Origin: Holothuria scabra
Lineage: Eukaryota > Echinodermata > Holothuroidea > Aspidochirotida > Holothuriidae
NCBI GenBank assembly: GCA_037179385.1
Contig: CM074179.1
Span: forward strand, 9,734,001 to 9,798,000
Reading direction: 5' to 3'
DNA length: 64,000 bases
This document shows, in pieces, positions 48,454-60,598 of this stretch. The translations under genes and the position numbers were made by a program. Position 1 is the first letter of the stretch. The number at the start of each line of letters is the position of its first letter. The notes beneath the pieces were generated by a model. It had not been told where the DNA came from. It did no database searches and saw nothing but the letters and a program-made list of their open reading frames with translations.

Positions 48454-50653
48454 CCCTTACTCCAAATTCAAATATGGATTGATATCTGGATATATCTGGT
48501 TAAATACAACCTTTATATGGCCATATCAAGCCAGATATACAGCCAGATTTAGATGCCTGATACAATGTATCAAGTTTTATATGGCCATATCAAGCCAGAC
48601 ATAACTTGATTCAATAAAAGCCCAGATATACAAATAAAATTTTATATGGCCATAACAAGCCGGATACGAATTGATGAAATGCCTTCACAGATATACAAAT
48701 AAAGTTTTATATGGCCATGTCAAGCCAGAAATACATTGATGAAAAGCCTTCCCAGATATGCAAATTAAGTTTGATATGGCCATGTCAAGCCGGATATAAA
48801 TTGATGAAATACCTTAACAGATATACAAATAAAGTTTTCAATGGCCATATCAGGCCGGATATAAATTGATGAAATACCTTTCCATATATACAAATAAAGT
48901 TTTCAATGGCCATATCAAGCCAGATATAAATTGATGAAATGCCTTCCCAGATATGCAAATTAAGTTTGATATGGCCATGTCAAGCCGGATATAAATTGAT
49001 GAAATACCTTAACAGATATACAAATAAAGTTTTCAATGGCCATATCAGGCCGGATATAAATTGATGAAATACCTTTCCATATATACAAATAAAGTTTTCA
49101 ATGGCCATATCAAGCCAGATATAAATTGATGAAATGCCTGCACAGATATGCAAATAAAGTTTGATGTGGCCATGTCAAGCTAGATATAAATTGATGAAAT
49201 GCCTTCCCAGATATGCAAATAAGGATTGATATGGCCATATCAAGCCAGATAAAATTTGATGAAATACCTTCCCAGATATGCAAAATAGTTTAATATGTCC
49301 ATATCAAGCAAGATATTAACTGATGAAATGCCTTCCGAGATATGCAAATAAAGTTTGATATGGCCATAACAAAACAGAAATAAATTGATGAAATGCCTTC
49401 CCAGATATGCAAATAAAGTTTGATATGGCCATATCAAGCCAGATACAAATTGATGAAATACCTTCCCACATATACAAATAAAGTTTTATATGGCCATAGG
49501 CAGATATAACTTGATGAAATGCTTTCCCAGATATGTAAATAAAGTTTTATATGTCCATGTCAAGCCAGATATAAATTGATGAAATGCCTAGTTCCCAGAT
49601 ATACAGAAGGTTTCATATGGCTATATCAAGCCAGATATAACTCGATGAAAGGCAATTCAAGATATTCAAATAAAGTTTGATATTGCCATATTAGGCCAGA
49701 TATTACTGATTAAATACCATGACAGAATGACATATAAATTTTTATTAAGCCATATTAATACTTTTGGTTTAATTTGTGTACCTGCCCTACATCAAGACCT
49801 TCTCTGGAAAATGAACAAGTATCAGCAAACCAAAACCAGAACATTCAAACCATATTCAGACTTATTATACTAACATATGCAAATGACTTTTCAATGTGGG
49901 CGTGGTCAGGAATTTAGGGCCCTGATTTTCTTCTTATTGTGATTAAGGAAGTAATATGTAAGTATTCATGAAACCTTCAACAAAATTTGTTGGAATATTG
50001 CCCCATATGATAATTTAAACCAACAATACAGTGTAAACATTTAAAAGTAGGAATTTCAAAGCACCTTTTTTCTTCACTATTAAATAATTTAACAACTTCA
50101 AATACTTCAGTGCATTAAATTTGTTATAGATTTTCAGATAGCCCTTAACATTATGCTGGCTCAGAAGGCTTCTGATAAGCCTATACAAAGGTAGTGCTCT
50201 AATAAATTTTGGTCCAGTCATATATGGTCCAGATATGGGACATATATGTGCCATACTTGCCTACTTAGTATTGGAGAAAAACAGTAAATCTTTATATAAA
50301 CCAGATATGGCACTGTTTTATATGGGATCAATACAACACACCTTTATATAAACCAGATATGGTACTGCTTTATATGGGATCAGCATGGAATAGCTTTATA
50401 TCAACCATATATGGTATTGCATTATATGGTTCATATCTGTTCCAGATAAAGACCTGATCCAGATAAAATTTTATGTGGACCATATATGGATTAGATCTGT
50501 TTTTAGCACATATCAACGTTATATCTGCCCAATTTTTTATCTGGCCCAGATATAAATCGCATATTTGCAGCAGATATGGGCCAGATATTAAATCCATATC
50601 TGGCCCATACATGGAATTTCATATATGGCCCATATCTGGATTTGGAGTAAGGG
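48454..50653 (+). mobile_element. Satellite-carrying piggyBac-like non-autonomous element, copy A (2200 bp)
   Basis: Inverted termini CCCTTACTCCAAATTCAAAT and (other end, reversed) CCCTTACTCCAAATCCAGAT. The left flank is TTAA (48450-48453). The right flank reads AACA where TTAACA is expected, so two bases were lost. CCC-starting termini at TTAA are the piggyBac signature. Interior: a tandem 65-bp array (48480-49740), a unique segment, then a zone of catatatgg/ccagatat words (50210-50640). No transposase frame. Confidence 0.75.
48480..49740. repeat. Tandem array of 65-bp units (about 19 copies)
   Basis: Units read like ATGGCCATATCAAGCCAGAT, ATAAATTGATGAAATGCCTT, CCCAGATATGCAAATAAAGT, TTGAT. 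Units diverge by 5-20%. The 195-bp block 48755-48949 recurs almost unchanged at 48950-49144, a three-unit higher-order duplication. Confidence 0.93.
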
Positions 50654-51003
50654 AACATCTCAGGTTGGATAACTGCCAGGAATTTCATACGTAGGTCGTC
50701 TATTTTTCGTTGGAAGGATATGAACCATGTTCTTTTTGGTTGTAACCATGGTATCACAAGACGGGTAACGATGACTCGGATGATCTCATATTTGGCATGT
50801 ATATTGCCCATGCTCCTCAGCTTATTGCTTAAGGGTGAGTGAAGAATATTCAGTGCGGAACTCATAACACTCGCAGTACAATACGTACCGTCAAATGTGT
50901 TTAAGTTAAAGTTCAATTCACTGTCACCCAAATATCTTTGTCCATTGAGAATTTCTGTAAACTGATTGTCAAGATTAGGTGGTGACACGATCTGACGTAA
51001 CAC

Positions 51004-51560
51004 TTACCGGTGAAATAACAACTGTTTTACGAGGAAAGAAAAAATGACTCTGGGGACAGTGGCATGCTTGAGAAGGAAATAAACTTCTTCTTCCAGAAAT
51101 ATTTGACGGCCCTGAAAAGGCCGTAAGGTTCTTTTTACTCTGAGTCTGGTTACACTGTTTACTTTTGTAAGGATGGGAGCGTTTGGCTGGTCTTTTCTGT
51201 CCGCGTTGCAGTCCGTCTTTGACGACCGTTCTAGCAGGAGTTTATTAGTTGCTTGGCTTCTCTAGCCTCTGTACGTTGCGTTAGCGTTTTCCTCCTTCTG
51301 TTGGAGACTTTGTTTGAACCTTTTAGCCTGACGGAAGAGTTCCTTTTGCCAAACTTGCCCACGACTTCTGCCTGCCCTTTGGAGGAGTGTCCTCTTAACT
51401 TTTGCCAGATGGGCTGAGTGTAGTTTAACTTTTTGATATGCATCGTTTCCTAACCGTATTTTATCAGAGATCGGCGCTAGCATTCTCCGTATTTTGTCAG
51501 AAACTTTCCTTGGACCTTTCAACCTGAGGGAAGAACTCTCGCCGAGATTACTCAAGGTTT
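51004..51560 (-). other. Basic, internally duplicated open frames of unknown origin
   Basis: The minus strand holds overlapping Lys/Arg-rich frames. SLRLKGPRKVSDKIRRMLA (near 51535) and SVRLKGSNKVSNRRRKTL (near 51320) are similar, and the DNA shows a matching degenerate duplication continuing toward 51770. A hairpin at 51106-51124 (ACGGCC, loop TTTTCAG, GGCCGT on the minus strand) resembles the histone mRNA 3' stem-loop, but no core histone sequence precedes it. Probably a repeat or transposon ORF relic. Confidence 0.3.
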
Positions 51561-52151
51561 CTCTCTGACCTTTGGAGATGAGGTTCGAGAATGTTTTTCG
51601 TACATCAGAGACGATGGTACCTTGGGAAGGTTTCCATGACCCCCCAGGTGTTTCGTGAGTCCTTTTTCCAGCTGACTGTTCCGGGCTATTAATCTGTATT
51701 GTTATAGACAGATTTGCCAGATTGGCTGAATGTAATTAACGTTTTAATATGTTTGGTTTTCTAGCTGTATTCTGCCATGTTACTGTTTGACAGGGCTTCT
51801 AGGACTGCTTGGGTCCGGTCTTCTGCGTATTCTGCGACCATTTGTTTGAGGTCCCATAAATCCAGTAATGGTTCACCTAAACACACGGATTGTAAGAAAA
51901 TATGCAGATGCTGGTGTTTGATTAATTTATGAAAATAAATCCCGCATTAACAATTTACTTAATTGTTTTGAAACCAGCTGACAACGTTGATCTTTCTGCA
52001 CACTTCTATTTCCTGTCAATAATGAGTAGTCTTTTAGCATCAAATTGAAATTCTCAATACTGGTAACGTCTATTTGACACTAACTTCCCTAGTACATCAT
52101 GGAAATATAATTTTTTACTAGTACCTCTAATGAATGTTCTTGTCACAACAG

Positions 52152-52318
52152 GCTTTAGAAAAGAGGCATGGGCCACTGTTGGAGTCAACGACCCGAACCA
52201 AAAGCAACAGGAAGGCATGCACGTGACTTATCCTGTAATGTTCTCGCGGATGTTGTGAGAAAGAACAACCAACCTTCACCTGGAACAGCGACTCCACATA
52301 CTCATGATCAAAATGAAG
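52152..52318 (+). CDS. NLR gene 2, C-terminal half of a death domain (exon)
   Basis: Acceptor cttgtcacaacag and donor GAAG|GTATCC. In the frame that exits in phase 1 the sequence reads HCWSQRPEPKATGRHARDL, then LADVVRKNNQPSP and a linker ending HDQNE. The pattern W..R....AT....L...L..DV is that of the second half of a death domain, a homotypic adaptor-binding fold. Its end phase matches the DED exon start at 52893. The first few bases need a different frame or acceptor (an in-frame TAG lies at the start), and the first half of the domain was not found upstream. Confidence 0.4.
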
Positions 52319-52892
52319 GTATCCCATTAAACTTTTTTTAGGTTATAAAAGATTTCGTTTTTCTCAGGAGTAGCCATAATTTAAATTAATTTACCATTGA
52401 GAAGCATTTGATAAATTTACCATGAAATTAGGAAATATCATGCAAAATGGGTATTTAATTATAAAGGTAATATCTTCGCATGCTATTTGTATTACGAATG
52501 TCATTCTGGAAAATATTTAACGAGGTCTTTAGAACAATATCGTATAAGGATGAGATCAAAGAAGATTGTATGACTCAATACAATCGAAGCAACCTGAGCA
52601 ACTAGTTACAGATTACAGTTGTGATGATATGTGCCACAAACAATAGCTTTCCAAATTATATTTTGCTATAGTTATAAATACAAACTGCATTATTACTTTT
52701 GTGATAAATATGACGGTCACCATTGTTCAATGTAATTTTCCATTTTTAATGTAAAGACACTGTCCGTAACTTTGCATAACAAACGTTTCTGCAGACATTA
52801 TCTTTATTGGAAATGCCATCAATTGCTTTGTCATGAAAATAAATAAATACAAAGGAAAAATACATAGTAATAAAATAAAATGTAACTTCTAG

Positions 52893-53256
52893 ATCCACAG
52901 AAATCTTCGTGTCGAGATTCGTTACACCCTTTTCCGTTTATGTTTGAAAGGTTATCGGAGATTTTGCGTTGCTCTGGAATCAATCCTTACTAAGTCACAT
53001 GCAGAAAAACTCGCAACGTGGTTTAATTATACACCAGTCGATATATACAAGATGGAAGCCAGCGAAGATCCTAGCAGGGTATTTGTCCGGTTAATGCACG
53101 GACGAGGTGAAATAAGTTCAACTGACATTTCAAAGCTTATCCAGGCATTGAAACATAGAACAATTTCACTAGATGGTGTTGCTGGAGATGTAGAAAAGGC
53201 ATTCTACAGTCACCTACCTCAAACAGAACAAACAGATCAAACTGCTTCGGCTGACG
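52893..53256 (+). CDS. NLR gene 2, death-effector-like domain exon
   Basis: The acceptor cttctag at 52886-52892 gives phase 1, matching the exon at 52152-52318. The reading starts DPQKSSCRDSLHPFPFMFER and switches frame at a TTTT run (about 52963-52966) into ALESILTKSHAEKLATWF, YKMEASEDPSRVFVRLM, ISSTDISKLIQALKH and VAGDVEKAFY. The exon ends in phase 1 at GAC G|GTATTA. The second part matches a DED pattern (F/V..L...G.IS..D...L...L). A T-run one base shorter would make the exon one frame. The alternative is an acceptor at 52900 with the DED frame used throughout. DEDs recruit other DED proteins in immune and apoptotic complexes. Confidence 0.65.
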
Positions 53257-53840
53257 GTATTATATTTTGTTCAATTAATGTAATGTGGTAAATGTATTTC
53301 ACATGGCCGTGCTAGAGTTTTTCTCTCTGGTAGAAGGGGTTGCGTTTTGCCAAACTCCAGTTCCACTAACCAGGGCATAAACGCTGTACGACTGAAGCAC
53401 CAAAGTACGCCCGATTTTAAAGGGTTTGGCTGAAACGTCTCAAAAGCCATGGTATCTTGTTACTGGCAAAAACTAGCACGTTGAGCTAGTGATCTTAGAA
53501 TAGGACGACCTGTCGAATAAAGTGCACTAAATGCGATGGGAGAAGTATTGACTATGTGATAATATGTGTGCGAGAGAGAGAACAAAAAGTGTTTAAATTT
53601 GACTCCCCTGAAACGAAACTTGATTCATTCTTACTAGTGTCTATTTGGAAACAAAAAAATGGGAGCAGACTTTTGTGGAAAAGAAATATTCATTCAAAAT
53701 GCCAAACAAGCACTTCACTTTCCTTCGTTTCCACTCCCACTAGCTGACTCATCAATATTCAGTCAAAACTTCAACTGACATTATTTTTTGTTTTTAAATT
53801 TGGGTCCCATATTAAGAAATATGTCCTTTCTTTTCAACAG

Positions 53841-55402
53841 GAAAAACCGAATTCCTCGATCAGCTGAAAGAAAGGTATAAAAGTCAGTACAATGCAGTTC
53901 AACCGATACCATACATTCGCGAAAGATTGGTTTGTGTAGACAAAGTCTACGTCGAGGGCGGTATAGAATACTTCATAGTTAATGAAAGGACAGGAATTTG
54001 CGAAGGGTGGGGAAAGCTTAACTCTTATCAAGCCATTTTTCGTGATCCAACCGTGTACTCAGTCAGACGTATTTTAGAAGGAGAACCTGGGTTTGGAAAA
54101 TCAACACTAACACTGCAAGTCGTTTACGACTGGTGTAACGATATCCCTGAATCAGTGTCAGATAAGTATGAGATACTAATTCTCCTTCGCCTGAAACAAT
54201 TAGGTGGCGTGAAATCAATATTTGAGGCCATAAGGAGATTTATACTGCCAAAGGACACTGATCTGAGTGAAGAACATATAAAAAATATTTTGAAAGCAAG
54301 CAAATCAGTATTAGTTATCCTAGATGGTTTCGACGAGTATCCTGACCAAGATGATGACGGTACATCTGATGTATGGAGAATAATCAAGATGGATATGTTT
54401 CAGATGATCGACGTGTTACTAACAACACGAACAGCCTGTCTACCAACAGACTATGCATCTCAAAAAAAACGAATCCGATTGACTGGGTTTGGCGAAACTG
54501 CACAACATGACTACATCCGAAAGGTCGTTGAGGGCAACAATGACATCATGGATGTAAAGGCAATAAAACAGCAAATAATCGAAAACGCCGTAATTGGAGA
54601 TCTTTGTCAAGTGCCTTTATTTTTTGTCTTGTTCGTACACATGAGCTGCGACAGCAAGCATCCTCTGCAGTTTAAGTCCGTAACAAGTTTCTTTTCTTAT
54701 GTTATCAAGTGCTTCCACCATCACATGAGAAACAAGTTGAATGATGAAAACGTTCAAAGATTCGAAACATTCGAGGAAGACCACAGAAAGCTTGATAAAG
54801 CAGCATTTGAAGGATTATGCAACAAAAACCAACAACTCCTCTGGGGAAAGGAGGAGTGGTCTAAGCGACTTGGTGAAGATTTCTATAATCTGTATGTTCG
54901 TATAGGAATCTTAGTTGAGGAAGACGTTCTGGACACTGAATCTTGTTTGGCCTCTAATTTTATACAGGAAAAGACAGAGGTAAGATTTTACCATAAACTG
55001 TTCTGTGAGTGGTATGCAGCTCATTATTTATCGTCGTATGCAGGAAGGAGCAATGTGAGATATATGGGAAGTGAGCCTGAGAGACTTTACCACTCCTTCC
55101 GTGGAAGGAAAGACATCAGTCGCATTTTGAGGAAGTTAGACCCATTCGATCTTCAGTACGTCTTCAGGTTTGCTTGTGGACTTAATCCCGACGCTTCTAC
55201 AAAAATCATTGATCACCTAAAAAACAAAACGCAGGAACACCATTTTGCAATCTTATGTATTCTCGAAAAAGAGGGCAAAGTCGAAACCATTCTTGATTCT
55301 GTTCGAAGCATTTGTTCTTCAAAAGTTCAAATCAACAACAGTCACACCTTACTCTTACAACGGTCAACAATACAACTTCTGGAAATTGCTAGCAACAACG
55401 AC
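53841..55402 (+). CDS. NLR gene 2, NACHT exon
   Basis: 520 codons, start phase 1 after ttttcaacag, end phase 0 before GTAAGT at 55403. No stops. Order: LKERYKSQYNAVQPIPYIRE, EGGIEYF, Walker A GEPGFGKST (exon residue about 80), VVYDWCND, Walker B VLVILDGFDEYPD (about 157-168), VLLTTRTA sensor, TGFGE, then CQVPLFFVLF and FYHKLFCEWYAAHYLS in the winged-helix region and a helical tail with FRFACGLNPDAS. It is an intact STAND-class NTPase. By family knowledge it binds ADP or ATP and oligomerises on sensing a signal. Upstream exons supply the death-fold module; the downstream exon at 60599 is in phase. Confidence 0.92.
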
Positions 55403-57001
55403 GTAAGTTTAATCTGTCTTTCGTTCTGTTAATAGTTAAATCTTTACCAAACTTTCGTTGGGTGAAAATTCCACTAAAGTAAAGCAAAAGAGGCGAGGGT
55501 GGGGTGGTCGCCACTCCCTTGGCCTTTTGGGGTGTTTTGATGGTGAATTGTTAATGTTGTTGGCCGATACATCGGTCCGATAAGGACTGTGGAAAAAAAA
55601 CTTTGACCAGCCCCAATATTTGGCATATTATTTAAAGTTATCTCAGGGTATGGACAATTTATTCCTAGGAGTCTACGGACAGTTTTGAGGGCTAGGGATA
55701 TTTTAGGAAAACTGAAATTCCTGGGAGAGAAGCGACGCCTTTCCATAATCACAAATTCTCTAATCTTCTAAAACGAAACCTGTATTTTTCAATTTACTTC
55801 GACAAAACGTCATTTTTCGTCAGTGTTCCGTCGTGTACGACTTTGCCATAGGAATCCGTTAGGCAAAAGTATCTTCTGGTGGGTTCCTGTTCGCTGGATA
55901 CCTGGTGGGGGCTTTGCATACTAATCACTCATATCCTCACTAATCCCTTGCCAAGTCCGTTTCAGCAGGTTCTCCACGCATTTTCAGTAAATTACATGCA
56001 GATTCGAGCACTCTTAGACGAATAGTTACAAAAATTAACGAAGTTGCACAACGTACGAACAGTTTGAGAACAATAGTTCCTGTGAACTATTCTAACAACA
56101 GCTAGAAAAGACTTGAAGTTAGTATCCAAACATCATCAAGGCGTTTTCCTGTAGCAAGCTAGACAAATTCTTGATTGTTATGCTAAATAGGAGACCTTTA
56201 GCCGCACGTGAACATGAAGCTAACTTTACTTTTGCCACAAATTCTTAAAAGAAGTTTTTGCGGCCATGAAAATTTTCTTTCAAACTAAAGACACTGTAAC
56301 TACCACCTGAATGATAAACCGTTGAGAGTTTCATGTGTTCCTGCTGTAATTCCTAATTCTGGTAAAACGCTAAATCTCCAAACGAGTGTTTCATTCCCCG
56401 GGCGTAATTTCATTTGCATATTAAAAGCAGACTGGACGCTAACGAACCTGCCTTATGGTATAAGTCCCGTCAAAGTACTTGTATTGCATCTGCGTGTACT
56501 CACTTACCTGAAAAAAACAGCATTGTCGTCATTGTGACGGTAGTTAGAAAGTGTGAAACTACAGTTGGAATTTTTTCATTCCCTAAGACTGAGCCTGTGT
56601 CGACGTTTTCCTATTAGACCCGATGTCGTAGAAGCTTCCAAATTTCATTATTTATCCACGTTGAGCACATTTTCGCTGGTGTTTTACAAATCGGCCCCCT
56701 TCAGTCCCAATGATGTACTTATCACACATAGCACCTCAAAAATATCTAAATTACAGACATGCATCATCCCGATTGATTATGATTGATTCCTCGTGTGCAT
56801 GGGCTTAAGGGTGTCATTATGAAGGAGAATAAAATTGAAGATCAGGAAGCAGCACGTCAATTCTAGCCTTTCCCCCCTTTTGTAAAGTCATTTTTAATGG
56901 ATATTGTAATATTTAAAATTGCGAAAAATATTTGTAGGAATCTGAAGATGTCTTGCAACAGAGTACAACGTTTTCCCCGGGTACAAATGATTTCTTAAGC
57001 A

Positions 57002-57130
57002 ATACTTCGTCAAGCTTGTGAGTCATTGTACTGGTTAGCACATATCACCATTATTAAAAAATAATAGCTGAGAAACTAAATTTCTTCAAGTCTGTAAGTC
57101 ATTTGTAAAGATTAGCACATATCATCATTC
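57002..57130. repeat. Degenerate tandem duplication (about 65 bp x 2)
   Basis: Both units hold (t/c)cttcaag(c/t)(t)tgtgagtcatt-like sequence followed by ttagcacatatca(c/t)cattatt and aatagct. Confidence 0.5.
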
Positions 57131-59071
57131 TTTGAAAAAAAATAGCTAAGACACCTATCAAAAATTAGGAAGGACCATCTCAGTCCTATGTCTAGAGGGA
57201 ATACATTGAGGTGCTGTTTGAACAATATACACACTATTCATATGTATCAAAACTGTCCAACAAATACCGATTTTTCGTGCACTCTGCACGTCTGACCCTT
57301 TTGTTTGAATCTTTTGTATCGTCTCCATTACATTCAATGTTTTCGATTTATGATTTTTACCGTTATTTTAAACAAATATTCGGCCTACTCTTCTCGCTGT
57401 TTTCACCACAGTTTACACTCCATTCTTCAGTTTCATCGATATTGGGTGAATATGATTGCGCATGCCCCCTCCAAGAGACATTGAAGCTATATATTTCCAG
57501 AGGCTGCGCGCTAGGGGCTTCGAACAATCATTATATTAAGCCATATTCTCTCACAAACAGTTGTTAAAACATTCAAATTTTCTTCCTCGCCGCGCGCTCT
57601 TCATGTTACTCAGTATTGTCATTTATATCATATACTATCTGATATAAGTATAAACCTACGCAGACGAATAACTGTGAAAGTTCATTTTTTTTTTCACGAT
57701 TTTTTTGGAAGACCAATCGCTTTGTCACCTTGTTGTTTGCATATGGTTTCGTTGAGAAGTAAAACCCATGAAAAATCTGAATGAAAGTTCTGTTAGTGGC
57801 TTGCGGGTTCTTCTATGGTCATGAGTGTTAACACATGGTGTCAGAAACAGCAAAATGTTGAGTCTCAATCCCTCTTTGAAGAGGGCAAGCGAAGATTTCC
57901 CAAACTAGTGAGCTCTCTCCATGCCAGGAATCTACTATCATTGCATCCGACCCATTGAAATTTCATTGATACTTTCGTCGGCGAAACACACACTCCTTTA
58001 ACACATTTAGAAAGAAAGCTAAAACTAAATTTCATGTAAAAACACGTGATGTTTCCACATTTCTCCAGGATCTGAGTTTCAAGTGTAGGTATGAAATGTT
58101 CGGGCATTCCATTATATCTAAAACAATCTTACAATTTTTCAATTAGGCTACACAGAAAACTGCATTGACTGGCCGAATTTTTCCAACAATGTACCGGAAA
58201 AATGAAAAAGCATCATAGTCACGGTTAAATCCTCATTGAAAATTCAAAATTATGGAAAATTCGACACACATCACGGCAGCTTCAAAAAATCAATTACTCC
58301 ACAGCTCCACTTTTAAGTTTAAGTATTACCTTCCCCAAAAGGGTACAATATTGTATAATATTGTTGCAAAAATTTGTGGGTTGTTTTTAAGTGCAAGAAT
58401 ACAAATCCAGACGACAGGGTATCCGGTTGAATACAGTGCCAAATTAAGTGTTGGTCGGAAACATAGTGGTATTTTATTACCCTGTTGCAATTTGTTCATT
58501 TCTGATTGAAGTAAAAAAAATCCAAAATTTATAATGGAAGTTCAAAATATCAAAAGCTTAGAGTCTACTAATAAGCTTGGGAAATGCCAATTTAGGCTGA
58601 CTGAGGGTAATGCTTAAAAAATATCATAGACAGTAAAACAAAAGATTTTTTTTTCACAAAAAGAGCTATTAAAAAGAACGATATTGAAATAAAATTTTGA
58701 CGATTATTATTTGAAGTTATTTAACCGATTTTTTTCCTGTTTCTTGATATTGGGAGGGTAAGATAGGCATAGAAGCCAAACAACGTCATGGGAAAGTAAT
58801 TATCGCAACGTCAAGTATGGCATCACATTGACATCACGAGTTTCAACAATGTCTCTTTGAGCTGAAATAATATCTTTCTGTATTGCTCAATAGAGGAAGC
58901 TCAATAAGTTAAACCGTGGTGTTTGCCGAACTAGTCACGAAGTTTTCGTTTTTTTTTTTTTAAAGTTCCAATCTCCATTGAGGATGATCTGTATCTTTAA
59001 CCATGCACGTTTTAATGAATCGCACCAATATCACAAGCGAAAAGAAAAAAGAAACTCAGACGGCAATCACC

Positions 59072-59905
59072 TTAGACTTGCCCCAAGTCTCTCGAGATGT
59101 TCCCTCCCAGCTATAAGGATTCTCTACTGTCACTATTCCTTCTCTACTGTCACCCCTCTGACCTCTAGCAATGCACCTCTGCAGACAAACCAACTTCTCA
59201 CATTCTCCACTTCGACTCGTTATAACGCCAATACACACTGTGCTAACCAACCCAAATCGACCAACACACCTCGACCGGTAATGCGTTTCGACACTGAACC
59301 ATTGTAAAAATCGTGCGTGGCAGATTCCTGTTTACACGATGCGCACATATCAACCAGCAGAGAGCTGGCTTGCTCGAGAGACTTGTACTTTTGCAACCGG
59401 GGACTCATAACTTTGACGGTCGGGTTTTTAATCACTAATCTCTGTAGCCAATGAAAAGCTTATATTATGCAAACAGACAGAACGACGCACCGTTCATCAC
59501 ACGTTGATCTTAATTAATATCCAGCAAAAGTCGCACAATGCCGAAGCCGATTGGATGATACAGTAAACTATCTTGAAAAATATTCCTCTGATTTCTAAGA
59601 TGAATAAAACAATTCAGAAGTTAAAAATGAAGACGTTAATAGTTGCAAAAGATACAAGTCTCTCACGGCAAGCAGCAACTTTGATCTGGCCGCTCGGCAA
59701 GCTCGAGTGTGTGAGCTGTGTACAGTCTTCAGGAATAGTTGTAAACAGGTGTTACAGCTCTGCTCAGCAACGGGCAGTGTGAAGTAATTTGAATGGTTGC
59801 ATTGGAGCACAATGCGACGGAATCACCGTGAAGAATAGGAAACTGAGAAATAATTGTAAAATGAAAGGTGGCTGGAAGGATTACGTGAGAGACTTGGGGC
59901 AAGTC
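59072..59905. repeat. Nested inverted repeats
   Basis: Outer arms contain AGACTTGCCCCAAGTCTCTC (59072) and its inverse at about 59886-59905. Inner arms contain GAGAGACTTGTACTTTTGCA (near 59377) and its near-inverse at about 59641-59660. Both pairs share GAGAGACTTG. It may be a fold-back element or an inverted pair of one short repeat. Confidence 0.5.
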
Positions 59906-60598
59906 TACTATCACCTCATAGTGAAGACTCTACTTAAAAAGAAAAAAAAAAAAAAAGTGCGCTTTTTGTTTCAATAAAACGGCAAATCAAATTTGTACAT
60001 TTTGCATATTTCATACCATTTTTAAGAAAGTGCCTAAACTTACTTATTGTTCGACTTCCACAATTTGTAATTGATTTGTACATTCCCAGCAAAGTCAAAA
60101 GCAACACATAAATTAAAAAAAAAAAAAAAATGTACAAAAATACGACTCAAGGGTTTTTGTATGATTACTTTTAGAAAGCCTAAAATACAGTATGCCGCAA
60201 CCTAATTGCGTTGAAAAAATAAGTCAGAACAGTAACATCACGGATAGGTTAAGGAAATGTTCTTAAGGGATTTTGAAGACCATTGGTGTCCAATAAATAT
60301 AAATTGTTCTTCAGTGACGGTCCTAATATTACGATAATAAGAATAATTACAATATTGAGCGTAAAACTATATGAATTCTCAAACAAAAGGTACATGTCAT
60401 CATTATGTTTTTGTTTTAGCAACATTAAAAATCAACACGTCAGTATTGGTAGATAATATCATGCTTCAATGATTAACAGTAACAAATACAAATAAACGAC
60501 GTCATTTTACTAGGTGAACTCGTCCTCAGATTTATTCTGGTAAGATGAATTTCATTTTCACTTTCTGACCCAAACCTCTGTTTCCTTTGACACTACAG

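Larger units (their letters stand above)
48406..51003 (-). pseudogene. Unknown ORF split by the satellite-carrying element
   Basis: Minus-strand reading from 51003 to 50654 (about 115 codons: QIVSPPNLDNQFTEILNGQ, RYLGDSELNFNLNTFDG, IIRVIVTRLVIPWLQPKR, KFLAVIQPEM) stops making sense exactly at the element boundary. It resumes beyond the element at 48453 with LTSTLLDNFIPCDPK and a stop. Rejoining across one TTAA keeps the frame. No domain recognised; it may itself be a retroelement or repeat-derived ORF. The upstream start is unclear because a GGTAAGT lies immediately before it. Confidence 0.45.
55403..60598 (+). other. Intron of NLR gene 2
   Basis: 5.2 kb from GTAAGT to cactacag. It contains a degenerate tandem duplication near 57002-57130 and nested inverted repeats at 59072-59905, with no convincing extra exon. 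An 80-base segment at 56938-57017 has splice-like borders but breaks the phase. Confidence 0.6.

Noticed and set aside
48480..49740. CRISPR-like periodic array
   Set aside because: The whole 65-bp unit repeats; there are no unique spacers between short repeats. It is a satellite in a eukaryotic transposon.
56938..57017. Extra exon in NLR gene 2 (tttgtag ... GTGAGT)
   Set aside because: 80 bases would break the phase-0 join to the exon at 60599, and the segment is part of a degenerate tandem duplication.
58978..59307. 109-codon Ser/Thr-rich open frame
   Set aside because: Overlaps the nested inverted-repeat block. Low-complexity composition and no supporting signals.
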